Source of the DNA: Lachnospiraceae bacterium
GTDB lineage: Bacteria; Bacillota; Clostridia; Lachnospirales; Lachnospiraceae
DNA length: 52,892 nucleotides
Direction of reading: 5' to 3'
Assembly (NCBI GenBank): GCA_016281555.1
Contig: JAEEIV010000068.1
Coordinates: 1-52,892, forward strand
Part shown: positions 8,634-17,727 of the stretch, in pieces
Numbering within the stretch: the first letter of the stretch is position 1
Layout: every line of letters begins with the position of its first letter
Translations under genes and position numbers: made by a program
Notes under the pieces: generated by a model
Seen by the model: only the letters and a program-made list of their open reading frames with translations
The model's database searches: none
Told to the model about the DNA's origin: nothing

Positions 8634-10922
8634 ATGATGAAAGCGTGTTGGAAGAAAACCGGCCCGGCAGCGGTTCTGTTGACACTTCTGCTTGGCATCG
8701 TCCTGTTCGGGTGCAAGGGTCCGAACGAGACCGTGCAGCCGACGGACGGAGCGGACGCGACACCGGCGGAGTCCTCGGAAGCGCCGGACGAGTTTGCCGA
8801 CTATCAGCTTTATTACAATTACAGTGCGGCGCACTCCGAAGACGGCATGACGCTCCGGACAGTTGATAAGACGGACGGATACTATCACGTGCTGGTGGCC
8901 GGCGACGGCCGTTCGGTCGAGCTTCGCGTCGAAAAGAAGAAGCTCGTTTCGACGATGGACCGACTGAAGGTATTTGCCGCGAAACTGGATGAAAACCGCG
9001 TCGTCGAGGACGTGAAAACGATTGACGAGGTCGCCGGCGGATACCTGTACTACAACGTTTACATCACGGAAGTCGACGGGCGGCATTTCACACTGAACAT
9101 GAGCGCGACGGGACACGGCTATTCGATGGAACTGGATCTGCCGGAAGACGTTCCGGTCTACAACGTCAGCGAGTATTCGGAAGTCCGCGGCCTGAAGGAA
9201 ACGAAGTTTTACGCTTCGGACAAGATCAGCGTCGTGCAGAACAGGGACGGCTCCGTGAAGTCGGTCTACATCGTGGAACGGGTGCCCGGCATTGAGGCGA
9301 ATCACGTGCATTGCCTCTGCACGGAAGAGTGCAGGGACAGGATCCCGGATCACGTCTGCGAGGAGATCCGTTTCGCACCGTGGAACGTTGCGGACAAGAT
9401 GCCGACCGATACCGGCTATTATTTCCTGAACTGCGACATGGAACTGTCCGGTCAGAGCACGACGAACGAGGGCGCTCAGGTCGTGATCTGCCTGAACGGG
9501 CATAAAGTGCAGGGCATGATGTCCCGGCGCGTGTTCTCGGTCTTCAAGCAGGACAGTTCGCTCGTCATCACCGACTGTCAGAAGACGCCCGGTTACGTGA
9601 AGGGTATCGGCGATACCGACCAGGGATCGCTCATCTGGGTCGCGTACGGCTCCTGCACGGTGTATGCCGGCACGTTTGACGCGAGCGACATGGTGACGCG
9701 CGATCATGACGGCGCGTGCATCGCCCTCCAGCCGAACACGTCATTCACGATGTACGGCGGCACGTTTATCGGCGGAAAGACGGCGCCGCACCACTTCGGC
9801 GGCTCGGTCTACGTTCACTTGAACAGTGTTTTCACGATGTACGGCGGCGTCATCCGGGACGGGTATGTGCCCGATTCCTCGGGCGGGAACATCATGGTCC
9901 GTAGCGGCGGCAAGTGTTATCTCTACGGCGGCACCGTCCAGGGCGGCACGGGAGCCACCGGCGGCAATATCTGCGTTCTTTCCAAAGGCTATCTGGAGAT
10001 CGGTGAAAACTGCAAGATCATAGGCGGCCGGGCGAATTCCTACGTCACGGAAACCGGCAGCAATTCCGGCGGCCACGGCGGGAACATCTCCAATTCCGGC
10101 GAGATCGTCATGAACGGCGGAATCATTTCGGACGGCCGGACCAGTGACAACGGCTCCGGCGGCGGCAACGTTTCCGTGCTTTCCAATGAAGGGAAGTTCA
10201 CGATGAACGGCGGCGTCATCTCGGGCGGATCCGGGAATTCCGGCGGCGGGATCCTGACGTTCTACGCCCCGAACGGCGGCGCCGGTCCGCAGGTGTTCAT
10301 CAACGGCGGTTTGATCTCCGGCAATGAAGCGCGGACCGGAGGCGGCGGGAATATTTGCGTTTCGGCGGGGTCTGTGAGTTTTGCGAACGGCACGATTTCG
10401 AACGGCGAAGCGCTGAACGGGGTCGGCGGGAACGTTTCGGTCGCCAAGAACGGGCAGTTCTCGATGTCGGGCGGCATGTTATCCGGCGGTTCGAGCAAGG
10501 TCGGCGGCAATCTACGGGTCGAAGGGATCGCCACTGTCTCGGGCGGCACGATCCGCGAAGGCATCTCGGAATACGGCGGCAATTCGGAAGACGCGAACAT
10601 TCAGGTTTTCGGGGACGATGCGGACCTGACCCTTTCCGGCGGGCTCATTGCCGGCGGTCTGCTTCTCGCAAAGGGACGCATCACGTTCCGGGGCAATCCG
10701 AAGGTCGCATCCTCGGCGAACGGCTTTACCGCCTACGGGTCGGTGGAGAAGCAAAACATCGTTTTCGATGCATTGGATCAGGATGCCGTCCTGTACGTTT
10801 CCGGCAGCGGCGCCGTCGGGACCGTGACTAACGCTTTCGCGGCGGACAGGATCACCTGCATCCGGCCGGTTCAGGACGGAAAGACGGCGAGACTTGCAGG
10901 AAATCAGGTCGTGATCGAATAG
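8634..10922 (+). CDS. Beta-helix lipoprotein with GG-repeat region
   Basis: A 762-residue lipoprotein: signal peptide with lipobox LFGC (C27), an acidic/Ser linker, one copy of the ~170-residue module that occurs four times in the 2,731-residue protein (LYYNYSAAHSEDGMTLRT onward, ~residues 60-220), then a Cys/His-rich joint and a right-handed beta-helix region (~residues 245-750). The helix is built of short units of the type MYGGxIxxGxxxxGGNI, each turn with GG pairs, as in adhesin-like and POMP-like proteins. It is the last gene of the operon begun at 3154 and is followed by a terminator. It should be lipid-anchored on the cell surface; the ligand, probably a glycan or host polymer, is inferred only from fold type. 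Confidence 0.85.
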   Translation: MMKACWKKTGPAAVLLTLLLGIVLFGCKGPNETVQPTDGADATPAESSEAPDEFADYQLYYNYSAAHSEDGMTLRTVDKTDGYYHVLVAGDGRSVELRVEKKKLVSTMDRLKVFAAKLDENRVVEDVKTIDEVAGGYLYYNVYITEVDGRHFTLNMSATGHGYSMELDLPEDVPVYNVSEYSEVRGLKETKFYASDKISVVQNRDGSVKSVYIVERVPGIEANHVHCLCTEECRDRIPDHVCEEIRFAPWNVADKMPTDTGYYFLNCDMELSGQSTTNEGAQVVICLNGHKVQGMMSRRVFSVFKQDSSLVITDCQKTPGYVKGIGDTDQGSLIWVAYGSCTVYAGTFDASDMVTRDHDGACIALQPNTSFTMYGGTFIGGKTAPHHFGGSVYVHLNSVFTMYGGVIRDGYVPDSSGGNIMVRSGGKCYLYGGTVQGGTGATGGNICVLSKGYLEIGENCKIIGGRANSYVTETGSNSGGHGGNISNSGEIVMNGGIISDGRTSDNGSGGGNVSVLSNEGKFTMNGGVISGGSGNSGGGILTFYAPNGGAGPQVFINGGLISGNEARTGGGGNICVSAGSVSFANGTISNGEALNGVGGNVSVAKNGQFSMSGGMLSGGSSKVGGNLRVEGIATVSGGTIREGISEYGGNSEDANIQVFGDDADLTLSGGLIAGGLLLAKGRITFRGNPKVASSANGFTAYGSVEKQNIVFDALDQDAVLYVSGSGAVGTVTNAFAADRITCIRPVQDGKTARLAGNQVVIE

Positions 10923-10961
10923 AAACGACGGAGGGCGTCAGACCCGTATACACAACTCTTT

Positions 10962-10996
10962 CCGCAGGAGGTTCGACAGAATCCCCTGCGGTTTTT
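10962..10996 (+). terminator. Rho-independent terminator of the 3.1-10.9 kb operon
   Basis: CCGCAGG (10962-10968) pairs with CCTGCGG (10985-10991) and is followed by five T. It closes the AraC-linked operon. Confidence 0.85.
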
Positions 10997-11065
10997 ATTT
11001 GTGCGGCCGAATTTCACGGCCCGTCTCTTGAAACTCTTATAAAATATAAAAATAGATATTCCTTT

Positions 11066-11093
11066 TTTGACGGAGATGTGGTAAAACTATACT
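11066..11093 (+). promoter_or_regulatory. Probable promoter of the glycosidase-isomerase operon
   Basis: The 234-base gap after the beta-helix lipoprotein contains an AT-rich stretch (11036-11066), TTGACG (11067-11072) and TATACT (11088-11093). The 15-base spacing is short, so the exact boxes are uncertain, but no other promoter-like site is seen before the operon start at 11157. Confidence 0.45.
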
Positions 11094-11156
11094 AGTGAAA
11101 AATCGGGTGATTTTGACCTTTCAGATCATTGCCCGTACATCGAAAGGAGACGGTTC

Positions 11157-13292
11157 ATGTCTAATTACGTTCCAAACCAGCAGCATTACGACAGAATGCC
11201 CGTCGACATCTCGTTCGTATTCAAGAATGAGCGGCCTGCCGGCAAACACGGCTTCGTCACGATCCCGGAAGGGAAAGATTCGTTCTATTTCGAGGACGGC
11301 ACCCCGGCGCGTTTCTGGGGCGTCATCATGAACGGCGCGGCGAACTTCCCGGAGCACGACTACGCCGTGAAGATCGCGCGGCGCTTGAGCCAGGCCGGCG
11401 TCAACTACGTCCGGTTCCATCAGCTCGACTCCGAGTGGGCGACACCGAACTATTACCGCGTGACGGCGGGAGAGCGGGTGGTCTCGACGAGAGAACTCTG
11501 CCCAGAATCGATGGAGCGCCTTGACTTCTGGATCAAGACCCTGAAAGAATTCGGCATCTACGCCTGCATCGATATGTGCACGTACCGGAAATTCAAATCC
11601 GGCGACGGCGTGAAATTTGCGAACGACATGGATCAGAACGTGAAGCGTTACGCACACTACGATCCGGTCATGATCGAACTGCAGAAAGAATTCTGCGACA
11701 AATTCTGGAACCATTTCAATCCCTACACCGGCTTGAAGTACAAGGACGACCCGTTCTTCCTGGCCTGCGTCATTTCCAACGAAAACGATACGTTCAAAGA
11801 GCATAAGGGCAGCCGCCAGTACGGAAAGAAGATCCCGTACTATGAAGACATGTTCGAAGATTTCTACGCCACATGGCTGAAAGAGAACGGACATGCAGAC
11901 ATGCTGGAAGAGAAAGACGGCCGGACAGTCGTGAAGGACTATAAGGCCTTCGATCAGACCGACCTGCTGCAGGCGGAGTTCCGCATGGTGCTCGAAAAGA
12001 GATATGCGGATGATATGTATGCCTACCTCCGTTCGCTCGGCGTGAAGGTGCCGATCTGCGACACGTCGTGGCCGGCCGGAAACGGACTTACCTTCGCAGA
12101 GAAGGATATGGACTTCAAGGCCTGCAATAACTACTTCTACGACTGGGGCTGGGGCGAATACGAAAAGAAGACCTGGAACCGGCACATCGTCGACAATCCG
12201 GTCTCTCACCTCGGCGGAAACTGCGCATCCCGTCTCGCAGGTCACGCGATCTTCCAGACCGAGTGGGATATGCCCTGGTCGAACTCGTACCGTGCGGAAG
12301 GCCCGATCTGGTATCCGTCGGTCGCGGTGTTCAACGGCTACAGCGGCATGAGCATCCACACGTATTGCTACAGCACCTATCTTCGCGACGACATGATCCT
12401 CGGCAAGGAGTCGCCGGCAAACGGCATCGGCGGCGTTCCCTACCGGGAAGGCATTTTCGCCTGCTGGAACGACCCGGCGAAGTTCGGCCTGTTCTACTTC
12501 GGCGCCATGCTGTTCCGCCGCGGCGACCTGTCGCCCGCAAAGAAGACGATCGGCGCCCGCGTCACCGATCCGAACCTCTGGAAACTCAGCCGGAAGCTGG
12601 CGGACACCGCGATGGAAGTCCATAAGGTCGTGACGTTGCCGGATGATATTTCTGACGAGGAAGCGATGACGAAGTACGGTCTCGACGAGATCCGGTCGGC
12701 GGAATCGGAATTCACGAAAGAAGAAAAGCAGGCGGTCGTCGAGGAACTGAAGGCGGAGGGCAAGCATTTCCTGACCAACACCAAGAACGTCATCATGAGC
12801 GACACCGGCGAAATGTGGAGAGACCTGTCTCGTCAGGTCGGCGCGATCGACACGCCGAGAACGAAGGTCGTCTACGGCATGCTTGCGAAGGACGTGAAGG
12901 CCGGAAACACGAACAAGCCGTACGAGATGAAACTGAACGGCGTTACGGTTTCCTGCAATACCGATTTCGCGGTCGTCGGCATGAGCTCATTGAACGACAA
13001 GCCGATCACGCATTCCGACAACATTCTGCTCTGCACGGTCGGCCGCGCGTCGAATACCGACGCCTGGTTTGACGGAGAGAAGATGGTGAACTACGGTCAT
13101 CTGCCGATCCAGATGGAGGTCATTGACGCCGAGATCGAGATCGAGACGGACGTTCCGGACCTTCGCGTCTGGTCCATCACGACGGACGGCTTCTACGGCG
13201 GCAGAGTCCCGGTCGAGTACCTCGACGGCAAGATCCGCTTCCACGTCGGACCGAACTGGCCGAGCGAGTATTACCTCATTATGCAGGAGTGA
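11157..13292 (+). CDS. Clan GH-A glycosidase-like protein, copy 1
   Basis: A 711-residue protein with a TIM-barrel domain of the clan GH-A type (residues ~15-480) and a C-terminal beta domain (~550-711). RFWGVIMNGAANFP, NYVRFHQLDSEWA, the acid/base pair N208-E209 in VISNEND and the likely nucleophile E369 in IFQTEW fit a retaining glycoside hydrolase; the family is not certain. There is no signal peptide, so it acts in the cytoplasm on an imported oligosaccharide or glycoside. AAAGGAGACGG precedes the ATG. It is the first gene of an operon reaching at least 19031 and has a close paralogue directly downstream. The substrate cannot be told; the isomerases next door suggest an uncommon deoxy- or aldo-sugar. 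Confidence 0.82.
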   Translation: MSNYVPNQQHYDRMPVDISFVFKNERPAGKHGFVTIPEGKDSFYFEDGTPARFWGVIMNGAANFPEHDYAVKIARRLSQAGVNYVRFHQLDSEWATPNYYRVTAGERVVSTRELCPESMERLDFWIKTLKEFGIYACIDMCTYRKFKSGDGVKFANDMDQNVKRYAHYDPVMIELQKEFCDKFWNHFNPYTGLKYKDDPFFLACVISNENDTFKEHKGSRQYGKKIPYYEDMFEDFYATWLKENGHADMLEEKDGRTVVKDYKAFDQTDLLQAEFRMVLEKRYADDMYAYLRSLGVKVPICDTSWPAGNGLTFAEKDMDFKACNNYFYDWGWGEYEKKTWNRHIVDNPVSHLGGNCASRLAGHAIFQTEWDMPWSNSYRAEGPIWYPSVAVFNGYSGMSIHTYCYSTYLRDDMILGKESPANGIGGVPYREGIFACWNDPAKFGLFYFGAMLFRRGDLSPAKKTIGARVTDPNLWKLSRKLADTAMEVHKVVTLPDDISDEEAMTKYGLDEIRSAESEFTKEEKQAVVEELKAEGKHFLTNTKNVIMSDTGEMWRDLSRQVGAIDTPRTKVVYGMLAKDVKAGNTNKPYEMKLNGVTVSCNTDFAVVGMSSLNDKPITHSDNILLCTVGRASNTDAWFDGEKMVNYGHLPIQMEVIDAEIEIETDVPDLRVWSITTDGFYGGRVPVEYLDGKIRFHVGPNWPSEYYLIMQE

Positions 13293-13335
13293 TCTCCTTG
13301 TAAAGGCGTAATAGACGAGGAAAAGGATAGGGACC

Positions 13336-15474
13336 ATGTCGAACTACATTCCGACATATCAGCATTATGACCGCATGCCGGTCGATATCTCATTCGTGTT
13401 TAAGAATGAGCGTCCGGCCGGAAAGCACGGTTTCGTGACGATCCCGGAGGGCAGTGACGAATTCTGTTTTGAAGACGGAACGCCTGCCCGGTTCTGGGGC
13501 GTCATCTTAAACGGCGCAGCAAACTTCCCGGAGCACGATTACGCTGAGAAGATCGCGAACCGGCTTATGCAGACCGGCGTCAATTACGTGCGGTTCCATC
13601 AGCTCGATTCAGAATGGGCGACGCCAAATCTTTACCGGGTCACCGCGGGAGAACGGGTGGTTTCGACGAGAGAGTTCTCGCCGGAATCCATGGACCGGCT
13701 GGACTACTGGATCAAGACATTGAAGGACCACGGGATCTATGCATGTGTAGACATGTGCACATACCGTAAATTCAAGTCCGGAGACGGCGTGAAGTTCGCC
13801 AATGAACTTGCGGACAACGTCAAGCGGTACGCCCACTATGATCCGGTCATGATCGAACTTCAGAAGGAGTTCTGTGACAGGTTCTGGAACCATTTCAATC
13901 CATATACCGGTCTGAGGTACAAGGACGATCCGTTCTTCCTGGCCTGCGTGATCTCGAATGAAAATGACACGTTCCGGGAGCATAAGACGCACAGCAAATT
14001 CTGCCGGAAGGTCGCTTACTACGAGGACATGCTCGAAGATCTTTACGTGGACTGGCTTCGGAAAAAGGGTCGCACGGACATGATCGAAGAGCGGGACGGA
14101 AAAGCGCACGTTAAGGATTACGTTCCGTTCGATCAGGAAGACCTTCTTCAAGTGGAGTTTCGGATGTATCTGGAACGGAAATACGCGGAAGAGATGTATG
14201 AACATCTTCGTTCCCTAGGCGTACGGGTCCCGATTTCGGATACGACGTGGATCGCCGGAAACGGTCTCACATATGCGCAGAGGAACATGGACTTCTTCGC
14301 GGCGAACAGTTATTTCTACGACTGGCTCTGGAACGAGAAGGAGAAGAGAGGCTGGAACCGTCACATCCTGGACAATCCCGTTTCGACACTCGGCGGCGTC
14401 GCCGGGTTCAGGCTGGCGGGGCATCCTATTTTCCAGACCGAGTGGAGCATGCCGCTTCCGAACTCTTACAGGGCGGAAGGACCGATCTGGTTTCCGGCAG
14501 TGGCTGCATTGAACGGCTGGAGCGGGATGAGCGTTCATACGTACTGCTACAGCACATACCTCCGGGATGACATGATCCTCGGCAAGGAATCTCCGACGGA
14601 CGGGATCGGCACGATCCCATATCGCGAGGGCATCTTTGCGGTCTGGAACGATCCGGCGAAGTTTGGTTTGTTCTATTTCGGCGCTTTGATGCTTCGGCGG
14701 GGCGACGTTTCCCGGGCGAAGAAAACCATCGGCGGTCGGATCACGGAGAAGAACCTCTGGAAGTTCAGCAAAAAGCTCGCGGAAACCGGGATGGAAGTCC
14801 ATAAGATCATTGCTGTTCCGGGCGACATGAGCGACGAGGAAGCGAAGGAAAAATACAGGATCGACGAGATCCGGACCGCGGAGGAAGAGTTCCCGAAGGA
14901 AGAGAAACTGGCGGTTGTCGAGGAACTTAGAAAGGAAGGCAGGCACTTCCTTCCCGAAGGTTCAAAGAACGTCATTATGTCGGATACCGGTGAGGTCTGG
15001 AGAGACTTAAGCCGCCAGATAGGCGCAGTCGATACGCCTAGAACCAAGATCGTTTACGGCATGCTTGCGAAGGACGTGAAGGCGGGCAATACCAATCAGC
15101 CCTACGACATGAAACTGAACGGCATGCGGGTTTCCTGCAATACGGATTTCGCGGTGGTCGGAGTAAGTTCTTTAAACGACAAACCGATCTCGAAGTCCGA
15201 TAACATGCTCCTCTGTACCGTGGGCCGTGCCTGCAATTCGGACGCGTGGTTCGACGGTGAGAAGCAGGTGAGATACGGACATCTGCCGATCCAGATCGAG
15301 GTCATTGACGCCGAGATCGAGATCGAGACGGAAGTCCCGGATCTTCGGGTCTGGTCGATCACGACCGACGGTTTCTACGGCGGACAGGTGCCGGTCGAAT
15401 ATCTGGACGGCAAGATCCGTTTCCACGTAGGACCGCATTGGCCGAGCCAGTATTACCTCATCATGCAGGAGTGA
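13336..15474 (+). CDS. Clan GH-A glycosidase-like protein, copy 2
   Basis: A 712-residue paralogue of the preceding protein, aligned end to end with only one small length difference (an extra residue or two near 545, HFLPEGSKN against HFLTNTKN). The catalytic pair is kept at the same positions (E209 in VISNEND, E369 in IFQTEW). By eye well over two thirds of residues are identical, so this is a tandem gene duplication that has diverged moderately, with both copies under selection. Differences cluster in residues 220-340, around barrel loops that may shape the substrate pocket. The start has AAAAGGATAGGG before it. No signal peptide. Probably acts on a related but not identical linkage. Confidence 0.82.
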   Translation: MSNYIPTYQHYDRMPVDISFVFKNERPAGKHGFVTIPEGSDEFCFEDGTPARFWGVILNGAANFPEHDYAEKIANRLMQTGVNYVRFHQLDSEWATPNLYRVTAGERVVSTREFSPESMDRLDYWIKTLKDHGIYACVDMCTYRKFKSGDGVKFANELADNVKRYAHYDPVMIELQKEFCDRFWNHFNPYTGLRYKDDPFFLACVISNENDTFREHKTHSKFCRKVAYYEDMLEDLYVDWLRKKGRTDMIEERDGKAHVKDYVPFDQEDLLQVEFRMYLERKYAEEMYEHLRSLGVRVPISDTTWIAGNGLTYAQRNMDFFAANSYFYDWLWNEKEKRGWNRHILDNPVSTLGGVAGFRLAGHPIFQTEWSMPLPNSYRAEGPIWFPAVAALNGWSGMSVHTYCYSTYLRDDMILGKESPTDGIGTIPYREGIFAVWNDPAKFGLFYFGALMLRRGDVSRAKKTIGGRITEKNLWKFSKKLAETGMEVHKIIAVPGDMSDEEAKEKYRIDEIRTAEEEFPKEEKLAVVEELRKEGRHFLPEGSKNVIMSDTGEVWRDLSRQIGAVDTPRTKIVYGMLAKDVKAGNTNQPYDMKLNGMRVSCNTDFAVVGVSSLNDKPISKSDNMLLCTVGRACNSDAWFDGEKQVRYGHLPIQIEVIDAEIEIETEVPDLRVWSITTDGFYGGQVPVEYLDGKIRFHVGPHWPSQYYLIMQE

Positions 15475-15520
15475 GGACAAAAGGGTTTACAAAAAGAATT
15501 CAACATAAAGGAGAACCAAA

Positions 15521-16504
15521 ATGAAGAGAAAGTATTCTGTGGAACTCAGCAACGTCGGACAGTACGTCGACCGCTACATGGCCTGCGGCTACAATGACGA
15601 CTACTCGATCGAGCAGCTCTTTGACCGCGCGAAATCCGTGAAGAAGATCACGGGCTGCGAACTCTGCGGCACCTGGCATATCACGGAAAAGAACGTCGAG
15701 CAGATCCGCGACCTCATCGGCTCGCACGACCTGCAGCTCGTTTCCATCATCCCCGACTATTTCGCTCAGCGGAAATGGGGACACGGCGCGTTCACGAGCC
15801 CGGATCCGGCGATCCGTCAGGAAGCGATCCGCGACACGAAGGTGTTCATGGACATCTGCGCAGACCTCGGCGGTGAGATCGTCACGGTCTGGAACGGTCA
15901 GGACGGCTACGACTATCCGTTCACCACGAACTACATGGAAAGCCGCACGTGGATCCGCGACGCGATGAAGGAATGCGCGAACTACCGGAAGGACATCAAG
16001 CTTTCCATCGAGTACAAACCGCGTGAGCCGAAGATGCGCTCCTTTATGTCGGACGCTTCCTCGACGCTTTTACTCGTCAATGACGTCAACGAAGAGAACC
16101 TCGGCGTGACCCTCGACTTCGGTCACTCCATCATGGGCATTGAGAATCCGGCGGAAGCCGCCCACATCCTGAAGATGTACGGGAACAAGCTGTTCCATTG
16201 CCACGTCAATGACAACTACGGCCGCTGGGACGACGACTGCATCGCCGGCACGATCCATCCGATCGAGACGACCGAATACCTCTACTGGGTGAAACGGCTT
16301 GGCTACGACAGCTGGTTCTCCTTCGATCAGTATCCGTACCGCGAGGACGGACGCGACGCTCTGGAAGAGGGCATCGAGTGGATCGAAACGCTTGGCGCCG
16401 TTGCGGACTCCCTCGACGACGACGAAGTCGACGAAGTCATCAAGACTCAGAACGGCGTAGGCTTCGCGAAGCTCATCCGCGAGCACATGTTCAAAGTGTA
16501 TTAA
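15521..16504 (+). CDS. Xylose isomerase-like TIM-barrel sugar isomerase/epimerase
   Basis: A 327-residue protein of the AP endonuclease 2 / xylose isomerase-like TIM-barrel superfamily. Probable metal ligands lie in SIEYKPREP, TLDFGHS and CHVNDNYGRWDDD, in the expected order, with a final acidic/aromatic segment near SFDQYP. It most likely interconverts an aldose and a ketose or epimerises a ketose in the cytoplasm. AAAGGAG lies six bases before the ATG. It follows the two glycosidase-like genes after 46 bases and is followed by a strong hairpin, so part of the transcript may end or be processed here. Confidence 0.85.
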   Translation: MKRKYSVELSNVGQYVDRYMACGYNDDYSIEQLFDRAKSVKKITGCELCGTWHITEKNVEQIRDLIGSHDLQLVSIIPDYFAQRKWGHGAFTSPDPAIRQEAIRDTKVFMDICADLGGEIVTVWNGQDGYDYPFTTNYMESRTWIRDAMKECANYRKDIKLSIEYKPREPKMRSFMSDASSTLLLVNDVNEENLGVTLDFGHSIMGIENPAEAAHILKMYGNKLFHCHVNDNYGRWDDDCIAGTIHPIETTEYLYWVKRLGYDSWFSFDQYPYREDGRDALEEGIEWIETLGAVADSLDDDEVDEVIKTQNGVGFAKLIREHMFKVY

Positions 16505-16512
16505 TCTCATAC

Positions 16513-16565
16513 GGAAGCGTGATGCCTGCGCTCCGTCATGGAATGCCCCCAGGCCTCACGCTTCC
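16513..16565 (+). terminator. Strong hairpin after the first isomerase gene (possible terminator or processing site)
   Basis: GGAAGCGTGA (16513-16522) pairs perfectly with TCACGCTTCC (16556-16565), and GCCT with AGGC extends the stem inward. The following bases have only a short T-run (TGTTTTAC), so it is a weak terminator at best and may instead stabilise the upstream mRNA. Confidence 0.5.
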
Positions 16566-16905
16566 TGATGACTGTTTTACGCTCTGTGCGCTCGCGGATG
16601 AGCAGCGCCGAGCGGGAGACGGTGATGATTCTCAAACCGGGCGGGTCAGAATCCCCGCCCGGCGGAAGGAATCAAGGTGAATATGAGTTACATACCGATT
16701 TCAACACGCAGGAATCTGACGGAGCAGGTTCAAATCTATAGCGAGAGGCATCGAGCCGCCAGGCGAGGCGAGAGGAGGCGCGTTCACGCGGAGCGTGATT
16801 TGCATCGCGCCAACGATGTGTCAGGTGCCGCGAAAAGCGGCGCGTGACGAGACCTCTGAGCGCTGATTTGAACTGCGACGAAAAGATTCCGTCATGGAGG
16901 AGATT
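16566..16905 (+). other. Intergenic region with several hairpins, no confident gene
   Basis: This ~340-base gap inside the sugar operon holds a series of stems: CCGGGCGGG (16637-16645) with CCCGCCCGG (16654-16662), CATCG/CGATG (16803-16818) and GCCGC/GCGGC (16827-16841). A 54-codon frame starts with ATG at 16684 after AAGGTGA, but its product is very arginine-rich and unlike neighbouring genes, so it is not called. The region may be a structured RNA element or a decayed gene. Confidence 0.4.
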
Positions 16906-17727
16906 ATGAAACTGAAATTATCCGCGACAAATCAGATGGTGCCGGGAAATACGCTGACGGAGAAGGCGGAAGTGCTTTCGAAACTCGGGTATTCGGGCAT
17001 GGCGGTGTTCATTGACGGGCCGGACTGGAAGGACGAGTACCTGACGGAGATGCAGGGCCTCGAGGCGAAGACCGGCGTGAAGGTCTGCGAGTTCGTGCTG
17101 ACGGCGGACCTGTACGGGCGGCTGATGGATCCGGATCCGAAGGTCCGGGATGCGGCATTGCCGTATTACCTTCGGTCGATTGAGATCGCGAACAAACTGG
17201 GCGCGATCACGGAATTTGAATACGAGTACAGGGCGCAGGATCCGCTGCCTCTGTTTGATCCTTATAAGACGATGCCGAAGGAGGAGGAAGAACGGTTCAT
17301 CGGCATTGCGAACAAACTCGGACGGGCCTGCGAGGACGGCGCGTTCATGCTGCTCGAAGCCTGCAACCGGTACGAGACGAAATATCTGACGACGATGGAA
17401 GTCTGCACGGACGTCCTGAAGAAGACGGAGCCGGATGCGGCGAAGCATCTCGGGCTCATTGCCGACTTCTTCCATCTCGCGCTGGAAGAGAACGACCTCC
17501 GCGAGTGCGTGCTCTATGCGGGAGACTGGATCAAGCACGTGCACCTCGGTGATCACAACCGGCTGCAGCCGGGATACGGTCACACGGATTGGAAGACGGT
17601 GTTCAAGGCGCTCAATGAGATCGGCTTCGACGGATACATGAATCTGGAGTGCGGACTGATCGGCGAGAAGATCGACGCACTGACGGAAGTGCACGATTAC
17701 CTGAAAGGAATCGCGGATTCGATATGA
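16906..17727 (+). CDS. Sugar phosphate isomerase/epimerase-like TIM-barrel protein
   Basis: A 273-residue protein of the same superfamily as the gene at 15521 but only distantly related. The ATG at 16906 is preferred to one at 16894, because the latter overlaps the ribosome binding site GGAGGAG (16896-16902) that serves it. Likely metal-site segments are LLEACNRYE, LIADFFHLALEE, KHVHLGDHNR and MNLECG near the C-terminus, matching the usual Glu-Asp/His-His-Glu order. It is probably a ketose epimerase or inosose-type isomerase. Its stop overlaps the next start (ATGA, 17724-17727), coupling it to the fucose-isomerase-like gene. Confidence 0.85.
   Translation: MKLKLSATNQMVPGNTLTEKAEVLSKLGYSGMAVFIDGPDWKDEYLTEMQGLEAKTGVKVCEFVLTADLYGRLMDPDPKVRDAALPYYLRSIEIANKLGAITEFEYEYRAQDPLPLFDPYKTMPKEEEERFIGIANKLGRACEDGAFMLLEACNRYETKYLTTMEVCTDVLKKTEPDAAKHLGLIADFFHLALEENDLRECVLYAGDWIKHVHLGDHNRLQPGYGHTDWKTVFKALNEIGFDGYMNLECGLIGEKIDALTEVHDYLKGIADSI

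Noticed and set aside
7142..9707. Two long minus-strand open frames over the ceramidase-like and beta-helix lipoprotein genes
   Set aside because: Both are Arg/His/Val-rich antisense shadows; the plus-strand products have lipoboxes and known folds.
11121..12767. 548-codon minus-strand open frame over the first glycosidase gene
   Set aside because: Antisense shadow of a clear gene; the tandem copy has only broken equivalents, so the frame is not conserved.
16725..16740. GGTTCAAATC, resembling a tRNA T-arm
   Set aside because: No acceptor stem, anticodon arm or D-arm can be folded around it.
16684..16848. 54-codon ORF starting Met-Ser-Tyr-Ile-Pro, similar in its first residues to the glycosidases
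   Set aside because: The similarity ends after a few residues, the rest is strongly Arg-rich, and it runs through hairpin-forming sequence.
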